DNA of 64,000 nt from contig NZ_CP091110.1 in NCBI RefSeq assembly GCF_021560175.1, positions 3,598,501-3,662,500 on the forward strand. The letters are read 5' to 3'. The notes below the pieces were generated by a model. That model did no database searches. It was not told where the DNA came from and saw only the letters and a program-made list of their open reading frames with translations. This document shows positions 26,361 through 35,154 of the stretch, one piece after another (position 1 is the first letter of the stretch; each line of letters opens with the position of its first letter). The DNA is from Neobacillus drentensis. Its GTDB lineage: Bacteria; Bacillota; Bacilli; Bacillales; Cytobacillaceae. The position numbers and the translations under genes were made by a program.

Positions 26361-27776
26361 ATGGACATGCTGATGTTTACATTGGATAAAAATACAGCCA
26401 AACCATTGTATGAACAGCTTTATATCGGAATCAAAGACGCCATTATCGATAAACAAATTGAAGTCGGGACTAAATTGCCTTCGAAAAAAAAATTAGCTGA
26501 CTTTTTAAATATCAGCCAAACCACCATTGAAATTGCCTACTCACAGCTGATGGCGGAAGGCTATGTTGGTTCGAAACCACGGATAGGTTTTTTTGTTGAA
26601 GAGATCGATGAATTACCTTTTATTGAAAAAGAGCCGTTAAACATGCCTATTGAAACGGCAAAGAATAATACCTATCAATTTGACTTTCATCCAGGAAAAA
26701 TTGATACCGATTCATTCCCGTTTTCAATCTGGCGAAAATATGCCAAAAACTTATATGATCAAAGTTCAAAAGAGTTGTTGCAAATTGGGGACCCGCAAGG
26801 AGAATTCGTATTAAGAGCGGAAATTTCTAATTATCTCTATCAATCTAGAGGGATTACCTGCAAACCAGAACAGATTGTCATCGGCTCAGGAACGGAACAA
26901 CTGCTGCCTATGATCCTACGATTACTAGGAGATGATTCAAAATTTGCCCTTGAGAATCCCGGCTATTCAGCCATCCCAAGAATCCAATTGGAAAATAGAG
27001 CGCTGCCCATTCCGGTTGATGATGATGGTTTAATGGTGGATGAGCTTGAAAAGACAAATGCCAATATTGTTTACATTACACCTTCCCACCAATTCCCTAC
27101 GGGGGCGGTTCTATCCGCGACAAGAAGAACGCAGCTATTAAACTGGGCGGCAAAAGGTGAAGATCGTTATATTATTGAAGACGATTACGATAGTGAGTTT
27201 CGTTATAAAGGAAAACCCATTCCCGCCTTACAAGGGATGGACCAAAATAATAAAGTGATTTATCTGAGCACGTTTACCAAATCGTTAATGCCTTCATTGC
27301 GTGTTGCTTATTTTGTATTGCCACTGCCATTGCTGGCAAAGTATAAACAGTTATTCAATTTTTACTCCGCAACCGTACCGAGGTTTGATCAACATCTTTT
27401 AACTGACTTTATGAGAGATGGCTATTTTTCCAAACACTTAAACCGGATGCGGAAAATTTATCGAAAAAAACATGAAAAATTAACCGAGGTATTTGAGACG
27501 TATTATCCACTTGTCTCCATCACCGGTGACAAAGCCGGAATGCACATTTTAATTTCTATCCCCCTATCAAAAGGTGAAGATGAGTTAAAAGAGATAGCAG
27601 AAAAAAACAAGATTGCCATTTATCCAGTAAGCGATTATCTATTAAGTCCAATTGAATGGAAATTTCCAACATTTCTATTGGGATTTGGCGGGATTCCACT
27701 GGATCAAATTGAAGAAGGGGTTCACCAATTAATGAAATGTTGGGGAATTTCAAAATCTACAAGCAAAGCGCGGTAG
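26361..27776 (+). CDS. pdxR: MocR-type transcriptional regulator, PdxR-like
   Basis: About 471 residues. The GntR winged helix lies at about 10-75 ('PLYEQLYIGIKDAIIDKQIEVGTKLPSKKKLADFLNISQTTIEIAYSQLMAEGYVGSKPRIGFFV'). The fold-type I aminotransferase-like domain holds 'QIVIGSGTEQLLPMILRLL', 'YIIEDDYDSEFRYKGKPIPALQ' and PLP lysine in 'YLSTFTKSLMPSLRVAYFVLP'. Being divergent from pdxST, it is assigned as PdxR, which activates pdxST when PLP is low. The start at 26361 follows GGAGG. It is intact, unlike the MocR remnant at 2358-2999. Confidence 0.88.
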   Translation: MDMLMFTLDKNTAKPLYEQLYIGIKDAIIDKQIEVGTKLPSKKKLADFLNISQTTIEIAYSQLMAEGYVGSKPRIGFFVEEIDELPFIEKEPLNMPIETAKNNTYQFDFHPGKIDTDSFPFSIWRKYAKNLYDQSSKELLQIGDPQGEFVLRAEISNYLYQSRGITCKPEQIVIGSGTEQLLPMILRLLGDDSKFALENPGYSAIPRIQLENRALPIPVDDDGLMVDELEKTNANIVYITPSHQFPTGAVLSATRRTQLLNWAAKGEDRYIIEDDYDSEFRYKGKPIPALQGMDQNNKVIYLSTFTKSLMPSLRVAYFVLPLPLLAKYKQLFNFYSATVPRFDQHLLTDFMRDGYFSKHLNRMRKIYRKKHEKLTEVFETYYPLVSITGDKAGMHILISIPLSKGEDELKEIAEKNKIAIYPVSDYLLSPIEWKFPTFLLGFGGIPLDQIEEGVHQLMKCWGISKSTSKAR

Positions 27777-27796
27777 GGTTTTTGAATAGCTGCCCA

Positions 27797-27925
27797 GGAA
27801 TGGACAGCTTTCTTATTTTTTGCCTTTCCTAGTCCGAAGGGACCCGGGTTCTGACAGCTTTCTCTTTTTTGTGCCTTTCCTTGTCCGAAGGCGACCTGAG
27901 TTCGGACAGCTTTCTTCTTTTTTTG
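27797..27925. repeat. Tandem hairpin repeats, left part
   Basis: About two and a half units of a ~58-60-bp tandem repeat. Each unit has TTCGGACAGCTTTCTT, a T-run, GCCTTTCCTTGTCCGAA and a variable spacer. TTCGGACA and TGTCCGAA can pair as a hairpin, so units resemble degenerate terminators. The array follows pdxR and is broken by the IS256 element. Confidence 0.75.
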
Positions 27926-28008
27926 AGTCAAGTCCATTTAATTGTGTAAAAGTGTCAACAATGTTTTTACCTCTATAAAAAGAATTAGTGTAGAGCACTA
28001 CATTTATT

Positions 28009-28120
28009 TCGAATTTACATTGAGGGGCGGGCATGATAGCCTGGAGGGCAAGCCAGATGTGTTAAACATCTGGCTTCCTGGCTTTATATCATGCCCGCTG
28101 GAGGCTCAATGTCAATTCGA
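28009..28120. other. 112-nt three-tier hairpin inside the IS256 element
   Basis: Three nested inverted repeats: outer TCGAATTTACATTGAG / CTCAATGTCAATTCGA (28009-28024 and 28105-28120, 15 of 16 pair), middle GCGGGCATGATA / TATCATGCCCGC (28027-28038 and 28087-28098, perfect), inner AAGCCAGATGT / ACATCTGGCTT (28050-28060 and 28066-28076, perfect, 5-nt loop). It lies just past the transposase stop. It could be a terminator, an insulator against outside transcription, or a separate repeat element. Confidence 0.8.
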
Positions 28121-28129
28121 AATTAGGCG

Positions 28130-29338
28130 TTATGAATATATGTGGGCAGTGGATCTATTAATTTCATTTGCTTTCCTCAAGTAAACACTTTTAGTCCATT
28201 CTTCTTCAATATCCATTAATACCGCACCAATAATCCGTATAGCTGATTGGTCATTCGTGAAGATTCGGATTACTTTTTCTCTTCGACGAATTTCTTGGTT
28301 TAATCGTTCTAGCATATTTGTTGTCCGCAGGTGTTTGTGATATTCTGCAGGCTCTGAATGAAATTGAATGGCGTCTTCAAATCCATTTTCAAGCGTTTCA
28401 ATGGCTTTTGCGAAACCTTTCGAATCTTGATATTTGTTCACAAAGCGATTTTTCAGATCCCTAACAATGTCCAAATCGGAGTTTTGAAATAAATCGAGAA
28501 GTTCACGACGAGCTTCTTCCGTACCCTTTTTCGGCAGAGTCTCTATTATGTTTCTTAAAAAATGGACACTACACCTTTGCCATGACGTACCTAAAAATGA
28601 CTCTTTAATTGATGTAACTAAACCACCATGGGCATCAGAAATCACTATTTTGGGAGATTGCAGTCCTCTGGACTTTAGGTACTCAAAGAAGGAAGACCAG
28701 CTATCAGTAGATTCGGTGTGGTTAATTTTTAAGCCAATAATTTCTCTATTACCACTCTCGTTTACCCCAACAGCGATATGGACACTTTTTGAAACTACCT
28801 TCCGGTTTTCACGAATTTTAATGTACAGGGCATCTACGTAAACATAGGGATAATAATGGACGTTTAGTGGCCGGTTTCTCCAATCGTTAATTATAGGATC
28901 TAAGGATTTGATAAGGCTTGAAACGAGAGATTTAGATACACTTGTCCCACATAACTCTTCAACGATTTTGGTGACTTTACGGGTTGAAACGCCATTTACT
29001 ACCATCTCAATCATTGAAAGGATTAAAGCTTGATCGCAGCGCTTAAACTTCTCAAAGACTGTAGTAGAAAATTCACCATCCCTCGTTCGAGGAACTTTTA
29101 ACTTAAGAGAGCCAACTCCAGTAATTAGTTCACGCTCATAATAACCATTTCGATAGCCTCTGCGCTCCTCGGTTCTTTCATGAGAAAGAGCATTAATATA
29201 TTCATCTCTTTCCTTTTCCATTAAGGAATTTAAAATAAGCGCTAAAGAGGCTTTAACCGGTGATTCCAAAGAGCTATTCTCTACTTTTGCTTTAAGTTCA
29301 TCTAAATTTATAGTAATATTAATCTGGGTCATCATCAT
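28130..29338 (-). CDS. IS256 family transposase
   Basis: 402 residues, Transposase_mut family, intact. Visible marks: 'RNGYYERELITGVGSLKLKVPRTRDGEFSTTVFEKFKRCDQAL', first Asp in 'YVDALYIKIRENRKV', second in 'VISDAHGGLVTSIKESFLGTSWQRCSVHFLRNI' with the family's C-x2-H, and the Glu in 'RTTNMLERLNQEIRRR'. The start at 29338 is a run of three ATG codons behind GGAGGACATG. Nothing suggests inactivation. Confidence 0.95.
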   Translation of the reverse strand: MMMTQINITINLDELKAKVENSSLESPVKASLALILNSLMEKERDEYINALSHERTEERRGYRNGYYERELITGVGSLKLKVPRTRDGEFSTTVFEKFKRCDQALILSMIEMVVNGVSTRKVTKIVEELCGTSVSKSLVSSLIKSLDPIINDWRNRPLNVHYYPYVYVDALYIKIRENRKVVSKSVHIAVGVNESGNREIIGLKINHTESTDSWSSFFEYLKSRGLQSPKIVISDAHGGLVTSIKESFLGTSWQRCSVHFLRNIIETLPKKGTEEARRELLDLFQNSDLDIVRDLKNRFVNKYQDSKGFAKAIETLENGFEDAIQFHSEPAEYHKHLRTTNMLERLNQEIRRREKVIRIFTNDQSAIRIIGAVLMDIEEEWTKSVYLRKANEINRSTAHIYS

Positions 29339-29430
29339 GTCCTCCGTTTATGGTTTTCTTGGTCGAAAAACATTGTAACACGGGTCATGATGATGACCTA
29401 TTCTTTTTACACAATTATACGGACTTAATC

Positions 29431-29622
29431 TTTTTTTGCTTTCCCTTGTCTGAAGACGATCAATGTTCGGACAACTTTCTTCCTTTTTGGCCTTTCCTTG
29501 TCTGAAGACGATCAATGTTCGGACAGCTTTCTTCTTTTTTGGCCTTCCCTTGTCCGAAAAAGATTAAGTTTCGGACAGCTTTCCTATTTTTTTGCCTTCT
29601 CTTGTCCAAAGGTGACCTCGAT
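29431..29622. repeat. Tandem hairpin repeats, right part
   Basis: About three and a half further units of the same ~58-60-bp repeat, with spacers GACGATCAATG (twice) and variants. Joined to the left part it makes six units, split in the T-run of the third unit by the IS256 insertion. Confidence 0.75.
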
Positions 29623-29886
29623 AAAAGATATCCAGAATTCCCCTCTTTCTTCTCCCCCACACTTTGAACTAGCCAATCCCATCATTAAATATTTTTTCCA
29701 CCGAAATCTTCACAACGTTATCCAAATATTTTGTAGTGTTATATCCATCAATCTCCAGCCATATTTTTGACACTCGTTTCTTATTACAAAACTAAACTAT
29801 TAAAAAGACCAAACATAGGGAAATATGTCCGGTCCATTTAATTCTTTATAACAGAGCATAGTTACGTTGTTGAAGATTATTAATTG
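29623..29886. other. Intergenic region with GH3 terminator
   Basis: No gene. At 29807-29834 a hairpin (GACC / GGTC and CATA / TATG around a 3-nt internal loop) has a TTTTT tail on the minus strand and terminates the GH3 gene. Confidence 0.6.
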
Positions 29887-32346
29887 CTAGTTAACTATCA
29901 CTTTCGATGAAAAGACCTTCCTCTCAACTATTCGTTCTTCGCCAATAATATGAAAAGTATCGTTCAGCCGTATATCTTCCGAAGAAGCCCCTACATACAA
30001 CTCCATTTCACCTGGTTCCACAACCTGCTTCATATTGTGATTATGGAAAGCCAATTGCTTCATGTCTACGGTGAATGTTACTTCTTTTTCTTCCTCCATA
30101 TCCAAGCTTACTCTCACAAATCCGATGAGCTGTTTCGTTGGCCGTGCGATACTGCTGAAACAATCCCGAATATAAAGTTGAACTACTTCATCTCCTTCGT
30201 AGTTACCAATATTCTTAATTGTAAATGTCACTTGCAATTCCCCATCGGAAACTACTTCTTTTTGCAGTCTCAGATTACTATATTCAAATTTGGTAAAACT
30301 TAATCCATACCCAAAAGGATATAAAGGAGTATTTTTATCATGATCGATATACTCCGCCCATTCATCTAGACCCACAAAAAACGGCAATCTGCTATGATAC
30401 ATAGGTATCTGTCCGCTATCTTTAAGAACTGTGACCGGTAATTTGCCACTTGGGTTTCTTTTGCCTGATAATATGTTAACAATTGCTTGTGCACCCGTTT
30501 GTGCGGGCAGCCATGCGTAGAGAACTGCTTTACTTTTTTCGCTAATAATTGGGGTTGCTAATGGTCTGCCGTCAACAATTACCGAAATCACCGGCTTGCC
30601 AAGTTTAAAGACACTTTCCATCATTTCCAGTTGGGATTTTTCAAGATTAATATTGAGATTATCCTTATTTTCCCCAGATGTTGCATCAGGTGCTCTCATA
30701 CTTTCTTTCCCACCAAGAACAGCAATTACGATGTCCGCTTGATGCACAGCTTTCTTTACCTGTTCGATGCCATCCTCAATCGGTTGAGAAATTTCACAGC
30801 CTTTCGCATAAAGAATATTCTCTTTACCAAATTCCCCCTCCAGTACTTCCTTGACAGTACTACAGGTTGGATAGTATTTCTCAACGAATTCCTCTGACGA
30901 CTTATATTCTTTATTTGATGTTCTTCGGTTCTTCTTGAGCATTTCAATAATCATTGTTTTTTGTTCAGGACTTGGCTGCTGGTCAAATACAATACCTCTA
31001 GATTTCAACATGTCCCTATGTTCTGTAATAACGGCATCGTAGGCCATTTTAATAAAATTGTCATCCTCAGAACGATCGAAGTCCCTTGTTGATGTTTCAG
31101 CTGTTCCTACTGAAGAATAGCCGCCAAAGAAGTTTATTTTATTATTGGCAGAAGGGCCAATAACCGCTACTTTTAGTTTTCTATTCAATGGAAGAATCTT
31201 CTCATCATTTTTTACCATGACAATGGATTTTTCAGCAATTTCTTGAGACAATTCCAAGTATTCTACTTTCCTGACCTCTTCAATAAAACCCCCTGATGTA
31301 TAAGGGTTTTCAAATAATCCTAACTTAAATTTCGTTTCCAATACCCTTCTTACGGAGCGGTCGATATACTCCATTTCCAATTCCCCGGATTCCACCGCTT
31401 CTTCTAAATACCGGTAAGAGGTGTTATTTGGCTGTTCAACGTCCATTCCAGCCTTGAGTGCCATAATTCCTGTCTCTTTCTGAGTTTTGGCTACACGATA
31501 ACGTGCATTTGCATGACTGACACTACCATAATCAGCAACAACCAGGCCCTGAAATCCTAATTTTTCACGTAAGATATCTGTTAATAACCATTTGGATGTA
31601 GATACCGGCTGTTCATTCAAAATTCCATAACTATTCATGATTCCCATCACTTGCCCTTGATGAATGGCCGCTTCAAAGGGGAAACAATAGGTATCTAATA
31701 ATTTTCGTTCAGCAATTTGCTGCTCCCCTCCATTCCGTCCCCCTTCTGCATTTCCGTAGCCGACAAAATGTTTGGCAGCCGCCATAACTTCGTGATTCCC
31801 TTGTACACCTTTGACATAAGAGGTTCCCATTTGAGCAACTAAATAAGGATCTTCCCCGTATGTTTCCCCTATTCTTCCCCATCTAGGATCACGCCCCAGA
31901 TCAAAAAGAGGAGAGTGTACTGCTCTAGTCCCAAATGCCAGCAGTTGTTTCCTTACGGCTTCCCCCATTTTTCTTGCCAAGTCAGGCTCCCATGTGGCAG
32001 CAAGATTCATAGATTGCGGGAATGTTGTGGCACCTGGAATTTGTGCACCTGCAATCCCTTCATTATGAACAAGTGCCGGGATTCCCAATCTGGTTTCTTC
32101 CACAAAAAATCTTTGGATCTTGTTTAAGATATCCATGTCTTTTTCGGTATTCCCTGTCTGGGAGCTATTTAAGAAGCTGACAGTCCCAACACCATGGCGG
32201 AAATTGTCTTTAACATTTTGAATGGGATCCTGTTGACCTAAATTTACCATTCCATACAATTGAGCTATCTTTTCCTTTAAAGTCATTCTTACAAGCAGGT
32301 CTTCCACTCTATCTGTAATATTTTTGCTGTAATCTTTGTAAAGCAT
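29887..32346 (-). CDS. Glycoside hydrolase family 3 beta-glycosidase
   Basis: 819 residues, complete. The TIM-barrel domain has 'NEGIAGAQIPGATTFPQSMNLAATW', 'GRDPRWGRIGETYGEDPYL' (about 151-169), 'KHFVGYGNAEGGRN' and the nucleophile Asp272 in 'GLVVADYGS'. The alpha/beta sandwich follows from about 380 ('LPLNRKLKVAVIGPSANNKINFFGGYSS'), and a fibronectin-III-like domain ends the chain. Substrates in this family include beta-glucosides and beta-xylosides. No signal peptide, so it is cytoplasmic. It follows TAAGGAGG. An AraC regulator is transcribed divergently and a 20-bp-spaced direct repeat lies between. Confidence 0.93.
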   Translation of the reverse strand: MLYKDYSKNITDRVEDLLVRMTLKEKIAQLYGMVNLGQQDPIQNVKDNFRHGVGTVSFLNSSQTGNTEKDMDILNKIQRFFVEETRLGIPALVHNEGIAGAQIPGATTFPQSMNLAATWEPDLARKMGEAVRKQLLAFGTRAVHSPLFDLGRDPRWGRIGETYGEDPYLVAQMGTSYVKGVQGNHEVMAAAKHFVGYGNAEGGRNGGEQQIAERKLLDTYCFPFEAAIHQGQVMGIMNSYGILNEQPVSTSKWLLTDILREKLGFQGLVVADYGSVSHANARYRVAKTQKETGIMALKAGMDVEQPNNTSYRYLEEAVESGELEMEYIDRSVRRVLETKFKLGLFENPYTSGGFIEEVRKVEYLELSQEIAEKSIVMVKNDEKILPLNRKLKVAVIGPSANNKINFFGGYSSVGTAETSTRDFDRSEDDNFIKMAYDAVITEHRDMLKSRGIVFDQQPSPEQKTMIIEMLKKNRRTSNKEYKSSEEFVEKYYPTCSTVKEVLEGEFGKENILYAKGCEISQPIEDGIEQVKKAVHQADIVIAVLGGKESMRAPDATSGENKDNLNINLEKSQLEMMESVFKLGKPVISVIVDGRPLATPIISEKSKAVLYAWLPAQTGAQAIVNILSGKRNPSGKLPVTVLKDSGQIPMYHSRLPFFVGLDEWAEYIDHDKNTPLYPFGYGLSFTKFEYSNLRLQKEVVSDGELQVTFTIKNIGNYEGDEVVQLYIRDCFSSIARPTKQLIGFVRVSLDMEEEKEVTFTVDMKQLAFHNHNMKQVVEPGEMELYVGASSEDIRLNDTFHIIGEERIVERKVFSSKVIVN

Positions 32347-32371
32347 AATAAATCCTCCTTAATGAAATTTA

Positions 32372-32385
32372 TGGTAACGATTTCT
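32372..32385. promoter_or_regulatory. Weak cre-like site upstream of GH3
   Basis: TGGTAACGATTTCT keeps the central CG and most of the cre pattern but differs at two fixed positions. It lies 26 nt before the GH3 start. Confidence 0.3.
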
Positions 32386-32421
32386 TATAAAAAGTTTAAC
32401 AGAATAGTATAATAGCTCTTA

Positions 32422-32454
32422 TATTATTGTTGGTTTTTAGGTATTATTGTTGGT
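32422..32454. promoter_or_regulatory. Direct repeat operator between GH3 and AraC genes
   Basis: TATTATTGTTGGT occurs twice, at 32422-32434 and 32442-32454, with a 20-bp period (two helical turns), as AraC proteins prefer. Preceding bases CTCTTATATTATTG also resemble the box of the second glycan locus. Confidence 0.55.
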
Positions 32455-32497
32455 AGTTGGAAGGTTCAACAGAAGAATTTAAAAGTTGGTGATTTTT

Positions 32498-33226
32498 ATG
32501 AGGATGGAATATCGGGTGAACAAAGAGCTTTCAGTACAGACAGAATATGAAACTGACTTTTCTCAAAAAAGTACAGAACTTAAAGACTTACTAGATAGTG
32601 CTATCCTTACGGGGAATATGGATTTAGTGCATCAGGTGGCAGCGATTGCTGAGCAGAACAAAGATCTTAAAATTATTTTTGATGAAGAATTGGATATTCA
32701 AAAACTGTATATTGCTTCAACAATCACCTCTTTTGTTGAGACAGCCATAAAACATGGACTTCCAAAAGATGTTGCTGAAACGACGAAGAAAAAATATTAC
32801 ATCATGATTGCCCAGTGCAGCAGCACTTCCGAATTAGTAGGCTATTACTTTCAAAGTGTTGAAGAATTAATAACAGAAATGCAACAATATTCCATGAAAC
32901 AGTTTTCACCAATCGTTAAAATGGCAATCGAATATATCCATAACAACAAATTTCAATTTCTTTATGCAAAAGATGTCGCAAATGCCATACACGTCAATCG
33001 CAGCTATCTATCGGATAAATTCAGTGAGGAAACCGGCCAAACCCTAACAGATTATATCCACAATGTTAAATTGGACTATGCAATTAAACTGATGAGAAGT
33101 AATTTTTATAAATTTAATGAAATTGCCGAATTGTTGGGTTATAAAAATTATGCTTATTTTAGTAAAGTTTTTAAAAAAATATACCATACCACCCCAAATC
33201 ACTATTTTACTCAAAAAGATTCATAA
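32498..33226 (+). CDS. AraC family transcriptional regulator
   Basis: About 242 residues. The N-terminal ~140 residues are helical ('DLVHQVAAIAEQNKDLKIIF', 'PKDVAETTKKKYYIMIAQCSS') and resemble the YSIRK-targeted or AraC sensor helices also present in the larger regulator at 51202. The C-terminal ~100 residues hold the two HTH motifs: 'LYAKDVANAIHVNRSYLSDKFSEETGQTLTDYIHNVKLDYAIKLM' and 'KFNEIAELLGYKNYAYFSKVFKKIYHTTPNHYF'. Start uncertain among nearby ATG codons, with only a weak site upstream. Likely controls the divergent GH3 gene. Confidence 0.88.
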   Translation: MRMEYRVNKELSVQTEYETDFSQKSTELKDLLDSAILTGNMDLVHQVAAIAEQNKDLKIIFDEELDIQKLYIASTITSFVETAIKHGLPKDVAETTKKKYYIMIAQCSSTSELVGYYFQSVEELITEMQQYSMKQFSPIVKMAIEYIHNNKFQFLYAKDVANAIHVNRSYLSDKFSEETGQTLTDYIHNVKLDYAIKLMRSNFYKFNEIAELLGYKNYAYFSKVFKKIYHTTPNHYFTQKDS

Positions 33227-33327
33227 AATTAGTAAAGTATTAAATAATTTACAATGAAACTTTAAATAACTATATGTAAACATATCCTCTTTTTTATATA
33301 AAAATTTATATTGTTTCGACGACTTAA

Positions 33328-33355
33328 AAGCCGGCTCCTCTTATAGGTCCGGCTT
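33328..33355. terminator. Terminator between AraC and PD40 genes
   Basis: AAGCCGG / CCGGCTT arms with a 14-nt loop between convergent genes. Works for both directions at moderate strength. Confidence 0.6.
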
Positions 33356-33449
33356 CTTACATTATTTTTGTTTGCTTCTGCCCCCACTCTTTCAGGCTGT
33401 TTTTGCTTCTCCCCAGTTTAAGAGTGTTAATTCATTAATGTATGATCTA

Positions 33450-35026
33450 TTATTCTGACATATCCGCGATATTTAGCGTGATACCGTTATATGTTACATA
33501 TCCGTAGCTTTTGGGTTTACCGTCTATATCACCGTCAAATAGTAATTTAGCAGGCATAGGCCCTCCAAGTGCGGAGAATGTTGCCCTAAAATTCATTTCT
33601 CCCTGCTTGGAACCAGTTAATTGAAGGTTGGTTTCATAGCGACCTCCTGTGGTTGCATCATATACAGTCTTCTCATATCCATTGTAGAAATTCTCACCGT
33701 CATCACTAAAGTTGACATACTGCGCTTCCGTCTTTCCTGAGTAACCAGAGACATTCCTGATTAAGTAGATGTATCCGGATTGCTTCCCTGCAATTTTCCC
33801 TTCTACGTTCGGATTCACGGAATCTAGAGCTGTTAAGTCTTTTATTCCATATGGGATATTATCAGTCGTAGTAACAAATGGTACAGGAGGTTCCGGTAAA
33901 TAATCAAGCAGCTTCGCTGACTGGAGTCGTATTTGTGAACCATCACTCCCTCTAAGCATCTCCGGCCACATGACACGTTTACCATCCGGATGCCAGGACA
34001 TGGGCGACAAATAAACCCAATTCTCATCTGTTGTAAGCTGGATTCCTTGATATCCTTCTTCGTACATAGAACGATTTATATCAATCAATACTGGACCAAT
34101 GTTCCCGTCTCTGAACCGCCGTACTCCAGTTACTGCATACGTATATAGAAACCACGCCATTCCCATTGAGGTATAAATACCGTAGGGCCTTGGCATTAGC
34201 CCAAATATTGACGGATTCGTCTTATTGGAGTACCTGGTGCTCATTACTATTCCCAAAAACGTTCATCAGGGGAGAAAATCGTTGTTTCATCATATCCAGG
34301 AGTATAGGTAACTTGCGTAAGATCTTCAGAAGTCAAATCTTGCACAATGGAATCGGGCGTACTACTTCGTTTTCCCCCAACAGCGGATATTGCGTTTCCT
34401 CCCCGTACAAACTGCTTTACTTCCCCTCCCCGTATAGCACGCGGAAAAATAAAGCCAGGATTATTCGGGTCATGTTCAAAGTTCTGTATGGTACTAATTA
34501 GCTGAACGTTTTCGATTACATAGGAATCCGATTTACGTTCCAAGATACCTATGGCTACAGCAGCCCCGATATCCGAGCGAAGCATTGTCCAACTCATATG
34601 TTTATTGTCAGGAGCAATGATAATTTCTGACCAGTGGTGAGTTGTACGTGCATCTTCTTCGAGGATCGATGGGTATTCGATCGAAACTAATTCTGCGCTT
34701 GTGCATGTGTCAATATTGGGCGTACACTCCAGTACATAATCTCCCAACAGCACTCGCTTATTATCTTGAAATGGCATATACCGAATACCGTTTGCCTTTT
34801 CTTTGGTCGGTATAACCCCAGAGAATATCACTTGGAAATCCGTTCCATCATCGTTCAGAACAGCTAAGTTGTAAAAATCTGCAGAAAGGATATCGTTCTC
34901 TGTCTTATACGAAATAAGTACTTTGCCTGAGTATGTGTAAGTGCCACTCTGTAATTTCACATCATTAGGCAAAGGGACACTACTTACGTCTACTCTTCCG
35001 ATTGATTCAATAGTTTTTTTCACCAA
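33450..35026 (-). pseudogene. PD40/TolB-like beta-propeller protein, frameshifted
   Basis: One gene of about 525 codons split by a single-base loss. The first part (from 35026, GTG after AGGAGGAG) ends '...TIFSPDERFWE' and the second continues in the next frame as 'LGIVMSTRYSNKTNPSIFGLMPRPYG'. Adding one T to the TTTTT tract at about 34250 restores 'SPDERFLGIVMS'. Propeller marks include 'HHWSEIIIAPDNKHMSWTML' and 'LSPMSWHPDGKRVMWPEML' (WD40-like PD40 repeats). Related proteins accompany glycosidase genes, but no activity is assigned. It is the third gene of the GH2-GH43 unit. Confidence 0.7.
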
Positions 35027-35154
35027 AAATCTCCTCCTGTTTCATTACATATGGTCCCTATCCTTAAAAATAGATATTGGAATTTGTGCAACATGTAAAG
35101 GGTTCATATCAAAAACTAGTGCATTATTTAGCTGCATTCCATGTACCTAACATT

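Larger units (their letters stand above)
27926..29430 (-). mobile_element. IS256 family insertion sequence
   Basis: About 1.5 kb. The ends are inverted: left AAGTCCATTTAATTGTGTAAAA-type and right, read inward, AAGTCCGTATAATTGTGTAAAA-type (the two ends differ at two positions). The outermost bases are uncertain by a few nt. Both flanks read TTTTTTTG (27918-27925 and 29431-29438), a fitting 8-bp target duplication. It holds one intact transposase gene and a large hairpin. Confidence 0.8.

Noticed and set aside
28009..28140. Integron attC-like site (AGGCGTTATG next to a long hairpin)
   Set aside because: No proper paired core sites at both ends and no integrase; it lies inside an IS256 element.
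27797..29622. Possible CRISPR array
   Set aside because: Units are ~58-60 bp with hairpins and T-runs, spacers are short and partly identical, and no cas gene is present.
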